From: Anaerolineae bacterium
Lineage (GTDB): Bacteria > Chloroflexota > Anaerolineae > Anaerolineales > UBA11579
NCBI GenBank assembly: GCA_004297445.1
Contig: SCUK01000071.1
Coordinates: 1-64,000 of the forward strand
DNA: 64,000 bases
Direction: 5' to 3'
The translations under genes were made by a program, and so were the position numbers. Below, piece by piece: positions 41,648 to 50,249 of the stretch. Positions within the stretch are counted from its first letter, which is position 1; every line of letters begins with the position of its first letter. The notes below the pieces were generated by a model that worked only from the letters and a program-made list of their open reading frames with translations, was not told where the DNA came from and searched no databases.

Positions 41648-42829
41648 TTGTCGCGCGCTCTGGCGATTTTGACAACCCTGGTCCTTCTGGCATCAATTTC
41701 AGCCTGTGCTTCGCCTGGCGATGCCACAGCGACCCCAACGTCAAGCTCAACGCCTCCGGTTTCAACTGCGACCACCAGACCAACTAAAACTGCAACCCCT
41801 CCTCCAACGCTCACTGAAACAGCCGTGCCAACGCTGGTGGAACAGGCTTTTCATCCTTATTACCTGCTCGCAAACAGGGCAGGAAATCAACTGGAACTTG
41901 CAGGTCGCAGCTGGATTGCCGATTATTTTGACCAGGGTGATGGTTGGGCCTGTGTCGGGTTTGGTATTCCTTCCGATACGAGTCTCCGGTTGTCGCAATG
42001 TGTGTTTCTGGTTAGTGAGAAATTTAACGCCGAGGCAACTAAACAGGATTATCTTAACGAAGGATACGAAGAACTCACCGTTGAATTGGAGTCCCTGACT
42101 TATGGCGAAAGCCTGGTATTGGGAAAGTTTATTGATGGAGACGGCCAACTTGTTCATATAGTCTCGAATGAGAGGTTGATGGTTTTAATACTATTCGGGC
42201 TTTCTAGCACAGATTCCGCATCGCTGGAACAGGTTTTTGAGACTCGGGTCGAACAAACCACAACTGCATTAGCCCTGATGACCTTCCAAAGATCCATGGG
42301 CATTGGCGGACCTACCCCCACCCCGATATCCGCATTTCAACAATCCTTCTATGCCACCTTAAGTGAACGGCTCCTGACTGAAGAGGAGGCAAATACCATA
42401 TTTGCACCTAGCGTTCTTGAGTACATTGGCGACGCTATTGGCAAATCAAGTTACGCCATTTGCAGGGATTTTGAAGATCGTAGTCAGCCTTATGATTCCC
42501 TTGTAGTTGCGCACAACTGCATATTTCTGTCGGCAGGTCTCGACATTGAGGATATTCTAGGGTTATATGACGATGTGCATGGCGTTGTCCAAGTGGATGA
42601 ACTTGAATCGGGATTTGCATCCCGAGGAGATCAAGAATTGCTGGTCGGATTTCTGGATCCCGCGACTCAACTTTTCGTGTTTGATCTCTGGGTCTGGCAA
42701 GGAGATTACCTTTATAAGGCCAGTATTAAAATACTCGGATATGTGAGTCTAAGCACGCCTGTATCGCTCTTCAGCAAGAAGATTGATACGTTTCTGAATG
42801 ATATCATCACTGTTAACTTGGCGCGATAG
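41648..42829 (+). CDS. Lipoprotein of unknown function (paralogue 1)
   Basis: About 393 residues from TTG at 41648. The signal peptide ends LASISAC; a Thr/Pro/Ser linker follows, then two related halves, each with a Cys pair (WACVGFGIP...LSQCVF; AICRDFEDR...HNCIF) joined by a GPTPTP linker. GGAGGAGG (41622-41629) lies 18 bases before this TTG but nine bases before an in-frame ATT at 41639, which aligns with the ATG of the paralogue at 43444; the start codon may have decayed. AT-richer than neighbours. Clear paralogue of the 43444-44613 protein. No known family. Confidence 0.65.
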   Translation: MSRALAILTTLVLLASISACASPGDATATPTSSSTPPVSTATTRPTKTATPPPTLTETAVPTLVEQAFHPYYLLANRAGNQLELAGRSWIADYFDQGDGWACVGFGIPSDTSLRLSQCVFLVSEKFNAEATKQDYLNEGYEELTVELESLTYGESLVLGKFIDGDGQLVHIVSNERLMVLILFGLSSTDSASLEQVFETRVEQTTTALALMTFQRSMGIGGPTPTPISAFQQSFYATLSERLLTEEEANTIFAPSVLEYIGDAIGKSSYAICRDFEDRSQPYDSLVVAHNCIFLSAGLDIEDILGLYDDVHGVVQVDELESGFASRGDQELLVGFLDPATQLFVFDLWVWQGDYLYKASIKILGYVSLSTPVSLFSKKIDTFLNDIITVNLAR

Positions 42830-42870
42830 GCAAGCAGTACGCACATGATTGATTTCGGAATCTACCGAAG

Positions 42871-42931
42871 GGTTGCCTGCCGAGTCGATGACTGATTCGT
42901 CAGCAAAGCAGTAGCGAATCACAGGGCAACC
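42871..42931. repeat. Nested inverted repeat downstream of paralogue 1
   Basis: GGTTGCC (42871-42877) pairs with GGCAACC (42925-42931) and GATTCG (42894-42899) with CGAATC (42915-42920). It may act as a 3' hairpin for the lipoprotein mRNA; no U-run follows. Confidence 0.45.
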
Positions 42932-42947
42932 AACTGGGATGATCTCG

Positions 42948-43049
42948 CTCGGCTATAATTCCCTTACCTGTGCCTGAGGAGGACAAGACATGACCAAACT
43001 GCGCGTCAAACTCATCATTAACCCCAATGCCGACATGGGCAACACCTGA
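42948..43049 (+). pseudogene. Truncated copy of the diacylglycerol kinase gene start
   Basis: CTCGGCTATAAT, a GAGGAGG ribosome site and MTKLRVKLIINPNADMGNT (42990-43049) duplicate the promoter, ribosome site and first 19 codons of the kinase gene at 44671 (18 of the first residues alike), then stop at TGA. Beyond 43049 no resemblance to the kinase is left. With the paralogous lipoproteins on either side, this is the mark of an old tandem duplication of a lipoprotein gene plus the kinase 5' end. 43050-43443 otherwise shows no gene; TATAAT (43334-43339) within AATTAGT-N8-ACTAATT is a candidate promoter/operator for paralogue 2. Confidence 0.88.
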
Positions 43050-43443
43050 TGTGTGGATGACGACGAGAATATGCGGCGCGGGTAGGTTGCAGGCTCTCGG
43101 GCGATCAATAAAAGAGAAGGTAGCTTACCATTTTTTTGAATTGAAAATCAGAAACGAGAAGTGACTTTCACAAATTCGGTGGGTTTTTGGATAAAGCCAT
43201 GCTAAACCACCATATGCGCCGATTTTGACGAAGTCGTTTCCCTATATCTGGGGGTGGAAAATTCACCCACCAACTTAAGGACAGAGTCGAGGCAAGTGAC
43301 AACTCGCATCTAGTTCTCGACCCAATTAATTAGTATAATAGGACTAATTCAGGAGGAGACATCCATGAATGGGGGAACTGAAGACGAGCGCGAACCGCAA
43401 ATTTACTCCTCAAAAACCTATCATGAGGCTCAGGAGGTGCCAC

Positions 43444-44613
43444 ATGTTGCGCTTCAGAACTGCCTTGTCATTCTGCACAATATTAGCGTTCACAATATCG
43501 TCATGTAGTCCATCATTGGACACTTCCTCGCCAGAATCCCCGGGGGCGACTTCCGCTGCCCAGGTCACAATTCAGCCTACACCTGTCGTTAAGCCTACGA
43601 AAACTCCAGCATCTTCCCCCACTCCCACAACCGTTCCTGTCGGTTCGTTTCACCCCATCTTCTATCTATCGAGCCAACTCGGCAGGAACATCATGCTACT
43701 AGATGAACTCTGGTTGGGGGGAGGCGGTGGAAACAGCCAACTCTACGCCTGTAACTCCTTGCATCATTCGGGGAATGAGGACATACGACTGGATCAATGT
43801 GTCTACCTTACTGAATCAGGAGTGAGCTTGGAGCGACTGAAGGAAGATTATTTGGGCAAGGGATTTGTGGAGCTAAATGGCGACCTCGATTATGGAAGTG
43901 CTATCTCCAGTATGGTGCTGGGCAATCTCTCGGAAGGCGTCTACACTTTCCTGCGGGTCGTCTCGACGGACAGCATGATCGCCGCAGTGGAGTTCTTCCT
44001 TCCCGCCGCTGAAGAACTGCCGCTTCAAGAGGTTTACGACAGCGAAGTCAGCGACATCGTTGAGTTACTGATTGGCGACAGCCTACAAAGGTCTGGAGCC
44101 GTGCTGAGGCCCACTCCCACTCCGTTGACCAGCGATCAAGATAGATACTATCCAACTCTCGCGGCGTGGCTGCTGACCGAAAGTGAAGCAAACAGTCTAT
44201 ACGCGCCCGGTATATGGCAACTTCTTGAAGACCGCGTTGGGGCCACACGTGTTCAGGTCTGCCGGCTATTCGAGGACCGCACAGGTCCAGACACCCGGTT
44301 TGTCGGGCTCAGAAATTGTGTGTATTGGACACCTGGGTATGACATTGAACAGGTGCGAGGCAACTATGGCGGCGAGATTGAACTGATTACCCTTCAATCG
44401 AAATATGTGTTTAAAGGGCAATCTCTATTGCTCGGATATCAGGATCCCGAGACTGGAAATACCGTTTTTGACTTATGGGCAATCCGAGAAGAATACCTGT
44501 ATAGGGTAGCCGTCAATATGAAGACCTACTTGGGCGACTCCACTGAGGAGCTGTTTACCGAGTTTGTGGATGATTTTCTCTACGAAGTACTCACCATCAA
44601 TTGGAGTAAGTAA
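43444..44613 (+). CDS. Lipoprotein of unknown function (paralogue 2)
   Basis: About 389 residues. The signal peptide ends FTISSC, then a Ser/Thr/Pro linker with VVKPTKTPASSPTP. Two halves, each with a Cys pair (YACNSLHHS...LDQCVYL; QVCRLFEDR...LRNCVYW), are separated by RPTPTPL, as in paralogue 1. The C-terminal strand set FDLWAIREEYLYRVAVN matches FDLWVWQGDYLYKASIK of paralogue 1. Start at 43444 with AGGAGG before it; an upstream in-frame ATG at 43369 would not give a signal peptide. Function unknown. Confidence 0.7.
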   Translation: MLRFRTALSFCTILAFTISSCSPSLDTSSPESPGATSAAQVTIQPTPVVKPTKTPASSPTPTTVPVGSFHPIFYLSSQLGRNIMLLDELWLGGGGGNSQLYACNSLHHSGNEDIRLDQCVYLTESGVSLERLKEDYLGKGFVELNGDLDYGSAISSMVLGNLSEGVYTFLRVVSTDSMIAAVEFFLPAAEELPLQEVYDSEVSDIVELLIGDSLQRSGAVLRPTPTPLTSDQDRYYPTLAAWLLTESEANSLYAPGIWQLLEDRVGATRVQVCRLFEDRTGPDTRFVGLRNCVYWTPGYDIEQVRGNYGGEIELITLQSKYVFKGQSLLLGYQDPETGNTVFDLWAIREEYLYRVAVNMKTYLGDSTEELFTEFVDDFLYEVLTINWSK

Positions 44614-44670
44614 ACAGGAAGCTGCCACTCGGCTATAATCTACGGAACTGCGTCCCGAGGAGGCCGAGAC

Positions 44671-45594
44671 ATGACCAAACCGCGCGTCAAACTCATCATC
44701 AACCCGAATGCCGACATGGGCAACGCCTGGCGGTATGCCGCCAACCTGAAACACATCGCCGAACAGCATGCCGATGTGGACTGGGCCGGCACGGTGTACC
44801 CCACCCACGCCACCGAACTGGCGCGCAAGGCCGCTGAAGACGGCTACGACATCGTCGTGGCGCTGGGCGGCGATGGCACGGTGCATGAAGTTATCAACGG
44901 GCTGATGCAGGCCAAGAAGCGCCCCATCCTGGGCGTGGTGCCGTTTGGTTCCGGCAACGACTTCGCCCACAACGTCGGTGTACCGGGCGATGCCGAGCAG
45001 GCGCTGGCCGCCATCTTCACCGGCGTGCCAAAGAAAATCGACCTCGCTACCATCACCGACAACCTCGGCCGCACCGAATTCTGGGACAACACCCTGAACA
45101 TGGGCTTCGGCGGCGCGGTCACGATTCACTCGCACAAAATGCCGCTGCTGCGCGGCTTCATCATGTATCTGGCGGCCGTCCTTCAAACCATCTTCATGTC
45201 CTACATCACGCTGGACAGCGAAATCACCGCGGATGGCCAGACCTGGACCGACCGCCTGATGATGATTGCGGTCAACAACGGCCCGCGCGAGGGCGGCGGC
45301 TTTGTCACCGGACCAGACGCCAAACTCGATGACGGCATCCTCAACCTCTCCACCGTGCAACGCGTCTCGCGCGGCATGATGCTCGCCATGCTGCCCTTCT
45401 TTATGCAGGGCACGCAGAGCCGCTTCAAACAAGTTAAGTTCTTTACCTTTAAGAAGCTGGACATCAAGACCCAGCAGGACCTCGTCATCCATACCGATGG
45501 CGAAGTGTTCGCCGGGTTCAAAAGCGGCGTGCGCCACGTCACCATTGAACTGCTGCCCGCGGCGCTCGAAGTGATGGTGCCAAAAGGCAAGTAA
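44671..45594 (+). CDS. Diacylglycerol/lipid kinase family protein
   Basis: A 307-residue YegS/DgkB-type lipid kinase. VKLIINPNADMGNAW, the nucleotide loop ALGGDGTVHEVINGL and FGSGNDFAHNV are the conserved DAGK catalytic motifs, with the C-terminal beta-sandwich ending DGEVFAGF. TATAAT (44634-44639) and GAGGAGG lie upstream. The substrate may be diacylglycerol or another membrane lipid. A 5' fragment of this gene is duplicated at 42948-43049. Confidence 0.92.
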   Translation: MTKPRVKLIINPNADMGNAWRYAANLKHIAEQHADVDWAGTVYPTHATELARKAAEDGYDIVVALGGDGTVHEVINGLMQAKKRPILGVVPFGSGNDFAHNVGVPGDAEQALAAIFTGVPKKIDLATITDNLGRTEFWDNTLNMGFGGAVTIHSHKMPLLRGFIMYLAAVLQTIFMSYITLDSEITADGQTWTDRLMMIAVNNGPREGGGFVTGPDAKLDDGILNLSTVQRVSRGMMLAMLPFFMQGTQSRFKQVKFFTFKKLDIKTQQDLVIHTDGEVFAGFKSGVRHVTIELLPAALEVMVPKGK

Positions 45595-45596
45595 AT

Positions 45597-45695
45597 CAGC
45601 CATCAGTCAACGAGGAATCAGGAAACCGGGAACAGGAGTCGGGAGTATTGCGGTGATCTTTCCTGATTCCGGATTACCTGACACCTGATTCCGGC
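45597..45695. repeat. Intergenic inverted repeat (TCAACGAGG/ATCAGG words)
   Basis: GGAATCAGGAAA (45614-45625) pairs perfectly with TTTCCTGATTCC (45659-45670); CCTGATTCCGG recurs at 45684. The leading TCAACGAGGAA word (45607) is the same as in the 18106 element. Confidence 0.7.
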
Positions 45696-45702
45696 TTTCA
45701 CC

Positions 45703-47328
45703 ATGCCCTCTCTCCTTCAATCGCTTCAGGAACATGACCTCGGCCACCTGCGCATCGTGGCCGAAGGGTGGGGACTGGCGCTGGACCTGCCCGACGTGCG
45801 CGCCGGCCGCAAGACGCTGGCCAAGGCCCTGCTAAAACCCGGCCGCGCCGCCGAAGCCCACGCCCTCCTACCGGAAGACGCGCGACAGGCCGTGCTGGCG
45901 CTCAATGCCGCCGGCGGCCGCCTGCCGTGGCCGGAGTTTGCCCGTCAGTGGGGGGAGCCGCGCCCACTGGGCCCCGCCCGCCGCGACCGCGAACGCCCGG
46001 ACCGCGCCCCGGCCAACGCCGCCGAATGCCTGTGGTATCGCGGTTGGCTGGCGCGCGCCTTCTTTGACACTCCCGACGGCCCGCAGGAATTCGCCTACCT
46101 GCCGGATGACCTCGCCGCGCTGCTGCCGCGCGCCGCCGCGACCGCCGCCCTGCCACTGGGCCGCCCTGCCGCCCCCGCCGAGCGCAAACACCGCCGCCCC
46201 GCCACCGACCACCTGCTGGACCATGCCACTACTTACCTGGCTGCGCGGCGTGCCTGCCTGCCCCTGCCGCCGGAGGCTGAAGACTGGGGGGTGTACCTGC
46301 CGTGGCTGGAGTCCCTGTTGCGCGCCGCCGGCCTGCTGGACGACAAAGGCGAGCCGCATGCCGAGGCGGCCCGCGCCTTTCTGGAAGCGCCGCGCGGCAA
46401 AGCCATCGCCCTGCTGGCGCGTGCCGGTCTGGATAGCCCGGACGTCAATGATCTGCGCCTCATCCCGCACTTAAAGACACAGGGGCGCTGGCAGAATGAC
46501 CCGTTGAAAACCCGCCGCGCCGTGCTGGCGCTTCTGCCGCCAGTTGGCCTGGATGCCTGGTGGTCCCTGCCCGCGTTCATCGCCGAGGTGAAGACCGGCC
46601 AGCCGGACTTTCAGCGTTCCGGCGGTGAGTACGAATCCTGGTACGTGCAGGACACGCGCACCGGCGACTATCTGCGCGGCGAATCCAACTGGGACGCGGT
46701 GGAGGGCGCGCTGCTCACGTTCCTCATCACCGGCCCGCTGCACTGGCTGGGCATCCTGGATCTCGCCGCCCCCGCGGCAGATGCGCCGTCGCTGGCGTTC
46801 CGCTATTCGCCACTGGCTGCCGCCCTGATGGCGGGCAAACCGCCTTCAAATCTTCCCGCTGAAAAAGAGGGCGTGCTGGTTGATTCGCGGTTGCGCATTA
46901 ACGTGCCGCGCCTTGCGCCGCGCGCCGCCCGCTACCTCATCGCCCGCTTTTGCGATTGGGAAGGCACCCAAAAAGACACCTACCGCTACCGCATTACCCC
47001 CGCCGGGCTGGCGCGCGCCAGAGCACAGGGCGTGGGCAGTACGCAACTGCTTACCCTGCTCAAGAAACATTCGACCGGTCCATTGCCGCCCAACCTGGCC
47101 CCGGCGTTGGCGCGCTGGGAGGCGCACGGCCCGCAGGCGCATCTGGAGAGCGTGGTGGTGTTGCGCGTGGCGCACCCGGAGATCCTCCAGCAGGTGCGCG
47201 CCAGCCGCGCCGCTCGCTTCCTCGGTGTTCCGCTTGGCCCCACCAGCATCACCGTTAAGCCCGGCGCGCGCCAGCACGTGCTGGATGCACTTGCGGAACT
47301 GGGGGTGCTGGGGGAGTTGGAGGCATGA
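45703..47328 (+). CDS. Helicase-associated (Helicase_C_3) domain protein
   Basis: A 541-residue protein without a helicase ATPase. The C-terminal LESVVVLRVAHPEILQQVRAS, AARFLGVPLGPTSITVKPG and VLDALAELGVL pattern is that of the XPB/Ssl2 N-terminal-like Helicase_C_3 domain. Pro/Ala/Arg-rich middle regions. In actinobacteria and Chloroflexota such proteins occur near helicases; none is next to it here. DNA binding is likely, function unknown. Confidence 0.75.
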   Translation: MPSLLQSLQEHDLGHLRIVAEGWGLALDLPDVRAGRKTLAKALLKPGRAAEAHALLPEDARQAVLALNAAGGRLPWPEFARQWGEPRPLGPARRDRERPDRAPANAAECLWYRGWLARAFFDTPDGPQEFAYLPDDLAALLPRAAATAALPLGRPAAPAERKHRRPATDHLLDHATTYLAARRACLPLPPEAEDWGVYLPWLESLLRAAGLLDDKGEPHAEAARAFLEAPRGKAIALLARAGLDSPDVNDLRLIPHLKTQGRWQNDPLKTRRAVLALLPPVGLDAWWSLPAFIAEVKTGQPDFQRSGGEYESWYVQDTRTGDYLRGESNWDAVEGALLTFLITGPLHWLGILDLAAPAADAPSLAFRYSPLAAALMAGKPPSNLPAEKEGVLVDSRLRINVPRLAPRAARYLIARFCDWEGTQKDTYRYRITPAGLARARAQGVGSTQLLTLLKKHSTGPLPPNLAPALARWEAHGPQAHLESVVVLRVAHPEILQQVRASRAARFLGVPLGPTSITVKPGARQHVLDALAELGVLGELEA

Positions 47329-47438
47329 TTGCTCCCCATCACAGCAGGGTTCTCCCCAAAATCGGCCATTGAAGAATCTGCACCCGCATTTATAATCCTG
47401 CCCATTAAGTTCATGAATACCGAAGCCCAAAGACGAGG

Positions 47439-48974
47439 TTGCTGATGCCCAACTCCATCCGCGCGGTGTTTGCCGTCCTTTTGCTCACAATCCTGATGTC
47501 TCTTTCTATAACCATAACCAGTGCAGATGTGTTGGAGCAGCCCACATACGCGGGCACCCTTGAGACTTATCTTCGAAATCAAATGGACGTCTATCACATC
47601 CCCGGAATCGCCGTCGCTATTGTCCGCGATAGTGAGATTGATTATCTGGGCGGGGTGGGTATCGCGAATGAAGATGGCGCGCCTGTTACTCCTCAAACCC
47701 CATTCCTGCTCGCATCCGTGAGTAAGGCAATGACCGCAGTGGCTATCCTGCAATTGGCAGAGGATGGACGCATCCAGTTGGAAGATTCCGTCCAGACCTA
47801 TCTCCCTGATTTTTCTCCGGCAGGCCAGGCTGGAGAAGAGATTACCGTTGCCGACCTCTTGTACCACACAAGCGGCTTTTCTGAACTTGGTGGGCTGGAA
47901 GCTAACCTGCGCGCCGACTCGCCTGATGCTCTGGCTGCTCTCGTTGATGGCCTGACCCGCGCGGACCTGCAATTTGCCCCCGGATCCTCGTGGGAATACT
48001 CAAACCTGAATTACTCTGTCCTGGGCCGGATCATCGAGGTCGTTTCTGGCCAATCTTATGAGGACTACATTGCCAGCCACATCTTTGTGCCCCTTGGTAT
48101 GGAGAATTCTTTTGCGTCCATGGATGCCGCGCGTGCGGCTGGCGCGTCCAGCGGCTATTACCCCTTCTTTGGCCAACCCATTGTCTTTGATGAACAGATG
48201 CCTTACACCCGCGCCACTGTGCCTGCGGCTGGTTTGTGGACCAGCGCAGAGGATATGAGCCGCTATCTCCTGGCCTTGCTTGATGCCGGCCAGGCGGGAG
48301 ATGCTCGCTTGCTCTCACAGGATAGCCTGCAACGATTGTTCGGTCCTGGTTATTCTTTCGACGAAACACAGGGATATGCGATGGGCTGGACGGTCAACCG
48401 CGGTTTCATGCTTCAGGAAGACGTGGACCGCGCGGGCGCAATAATTCCAGAGAGCGAATCGCTTACCGTAGTTTTTCATGAGGGGGATTGGGTGAACTAT
48501 AAGAGTGTGGCCTTTCTCATCCCGGAACTGGAATACGGGATTGCTTTGCTAATGAACAGTAATGACCCTATGGCCACTTCCGCCCTTCGCTTTTTTGCAT
48601 GGGATGTCACTCTCATTGCGATGGGTGGGCAGCCGGAATATTTCCCGCCTGCGGAATCCTTTTTGTTGCGAAATGCTCGTGTGGCGCTTGCCGTGACGGC
48701 TGTGTTGCTGGCCACTGCACTGATTTGGCTGTGGCGGATCGGCCGTATCCACGGGGCCGCGCGTGGGCTGGCCACGGCGACGTTGGCAGCAGCCGTATTA
48801 CTAAACGCCTATATCTTCCTTAAATTCTTGCCGGACAATAACGCCAGTCTTCCGCTGGCATTGCGGTTCGCGCCGGACACAGGTCTCTTAATCGCGCTGA
48901 TTGTGCTACTCTCTCTCTTTCTGGTGGCAGTAAGTGTCAGAGTTCTTGTAGAAGGTCGGCCAATCTCGCGATGA
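47439..48974 (+). CDS. Beta-lactamase-family serine hydrolase with C-terminal helices
   Basis: A 511-residue exported protein of the class C beta-lactamase / PbpE-like family. Signal peptide or N-terminal helix (AVFAVLLLTILMSLSITIT), nucleophile S91-V-S-K94, tyrosine motif Y185-S-N187. The third (H/K)-x-G motif is not clear: VFHEGDW may serve. Three to four C-terminal membrane helices (about 410-510) anchor it. Likely a peptidoglycan or D-amino-acid peptide hydrolase rather than an antibiotic-inactivating enzyme. Its stop overlaps the MFS start. Confidence 0.8.
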   Translation: MLMPNSIRAVFAVLLLTILMSLSITITSADVLEQPTYAGTLETYLRNQMDVYHIPGIAVAIVRDSEIDYLGGVGIANEDGAPVTPQTPFLLASVSKAMTAVAILQLAEDGRIQLEDSVQTYLPDFSPAGQAGEEITVADLLYHTSGFSELGGLEANLRADSPDALAALVDGLTRADLQFAPGSSWEYSNLNYSVLGRIIEVVSGQSYEDYIASHIFVPLGMENSFASMDAARAAGASSGYYPFFGQPIVFDEQMPYTRATVPAAGLWTSAEDMSRYLLALLDAGQAGDARLLSQDSLQRLFGPGYSFDETQGYAMGWTVNRGFMLQEDVDRAGAIIPESESLTVVFHEGDWVNYKSVAFLIPELEYGIALLMNSNDPMATSALRFFAWDVTLIAMGGQPEYFPPAESFLLRNARVALAVTAVLLATALIWLWRIGRIHGAARGLATATLAAAVLLNAYIFLKFLPDNNASLPLALRFAPDTGLLIALIVLLSLFLVAVSVRVLVEGRPISR

Positions 48975-50188
48975 CCTCCCTGCGTGAACGACTGAACGCC
49001 TCCTGGGGCTGGCTGCTCGGCCTGTACACCGCCGCCAGCCTGATTGAGACCATCTTCTACAGCCAGTTGCTGGCCTTCACCCCGCTCTATCTGCCGCGCC
49101 TCGGCGTGGCCGAAACAGACATCCCCTACTTCGTCGGCATGATTACCGCGCTGGCCAATGCTATCGGCATCCCCTTCCTGCCGTTCTGGGGCGCGCTGGC
49201 GGACCGTTACTCGCGCAAACCCATCATCATCCGCTCGTTTGTGGTGATGATGGTTGCCGGCGCGCTGGGCTTTTTGGCAAGCAACGTGTGGGTGTTCGTG
49301 GCCGCCCGGGCCATCACGTCGTTCGCGCTTGGCAACAGCGGCCTGATGATGACGACGCTCACCGAGCGCCTGCCGCGCAACCGCCTCGGGCTGGGTTTTT
49401 CCATCATGAACAGCGCCGCGCCCATCGGCGCGTTCCTCGGCCCGCTCATCGGCGGCCCCATCGTGGACCGTTTTGGCTTCCCCACTCTTCTCGTGGTGAA
49501 CACCGTCCTGCTGCTGGGGGTGGTGCTCGGGTTGGCGTTGGGGTACCGCGACGAATTCGTGGGCAGGAACACTGGCCCCCTCCTGCGCATGGCGATGCAA
49601 TCCTTCCAAATCCTGTGGAACTCGCGCCGCCTGCGCTGGCTGTTCCCGGCGCTGTTTTTTGTCTTCGGCGGCTGGATGCTCTCGTTCACCTACGTGCCTA
49701 TTGCCGTCACCCAACTCTACACCGGCCCGGAGCCCGGCAAAGCCATCGGCCTGGTGCTGGGCGCCAGCGGCGTCACCACCCTGCTGCTTAGCCCCTTGCT
49801 CGGCGCGCTCGCCGACCGCTTCGGCCAGTGGCGGTTGCTCTTCATCGGCGGAGTCGTCACCCTCATCCTGTGGCCCATCCCCGCCTTCCTGCCGGATATC
49901 TGGTCCTTCGGCGTGGTGTGGGCGTTGCTCAACGGCGTGGTCTCGGCCATCTTTGCCCTGTCATTCAGCGTCCTTGCCAGTTCCACCACCGATGACGTGC
50001 GTGGCCGGGTGATGTCCTTTGCCTACCTTCCCGCCAATGTTGGTTTCACCATGGGCGCGGCGCTCGGCACGCTCATCACCCGCTCCAGCGTGTTTAACGT
50101 GTTCCCCGCGTCGGCGGCGATGACTGCCTTCGGCCTGCTACTCCTGTACATCGCCTATCGCCAGCCGGTCTTGGCCGCGGCCGGGTAG
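48971..50188 (+). CDS. MFS transporter
   Basis: A 405-residue, twelve-helix transporter with PFWGALADRYSRKPIIIRS and SPLLGALADRFGQWRLLFIGG as MFS loop motifs; closest in style to multidrug or sugar efflux members. ATGA overlap with the serine hydrolase gene shows co-translation, suggesting that one exports or imports what the other processes (inference). Confidence 0.87.
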   Translation: MTSLRERLNASWGWLLGLYTAASLIETIFYSQLLAFTPLYLPRLGVAETDIPYFVGMITALANAIGIPFLPFWGALADRYSRKPIIIRSFVVMMVAGALGFLASNVWVFVAARAITSFALGNSGLMMTTLTERLPRNRLGLGFSIMNSAAPIGAFLGPLIGGPIVDRFGFPTLLVVNTVLLLGVVLGLALGYRDEFVGRNTGPLLRMAMQSFQILWNSRRLRWLFPALFFVFGGWMLSFTYVPIAVTQLYTGPEPGKAIGLVLGASGVTTLLLSPLLGALADRFGQWRLLFIGGVVTLILWPIPAFLPDIWSFGVVWALLNGVVSAIFALSFSVLASSTTDDVRGRVMSFAYLPANVGFTMGAALGTLITRSSVFNVFPASAAMTAFGLLLLYIAYRQPVLAAAG

Positions 50189-50205
50189 TATCAGAATCAA
50201 TAAAG

Positions 50206-50230
50206 CGACCCCGTGCGTCGCACGGGGTCG
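50206..50230. terminator. Convergent bidirectional hairpin
   Basis: CGACCCCGTGCG and CGCACGGGGTCG form a perfect stem with a one-base loop between the MFS gene and the convergent multiheme gene. On the minus strand CTTTATT follows, so it serves the cytochrome gene best. Confidence 0.75.
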
Positions 50231-50249
50231 TAATGGTTACCGGCTCCTC

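Noticed and set aside
42990-43049. Functional 19-residue peptide
   Set aside because: It is identical in build to the start of the kinase gene at 44671 and so is best read as a truncated duplicate.
47439-48974. Antibiotic-resistance beta-lactamase
   Set aside because: It has SxxK and YxN, but also C-terminal membrane helices and no clear KTG; such proteins are commonly peptidases or esterases.
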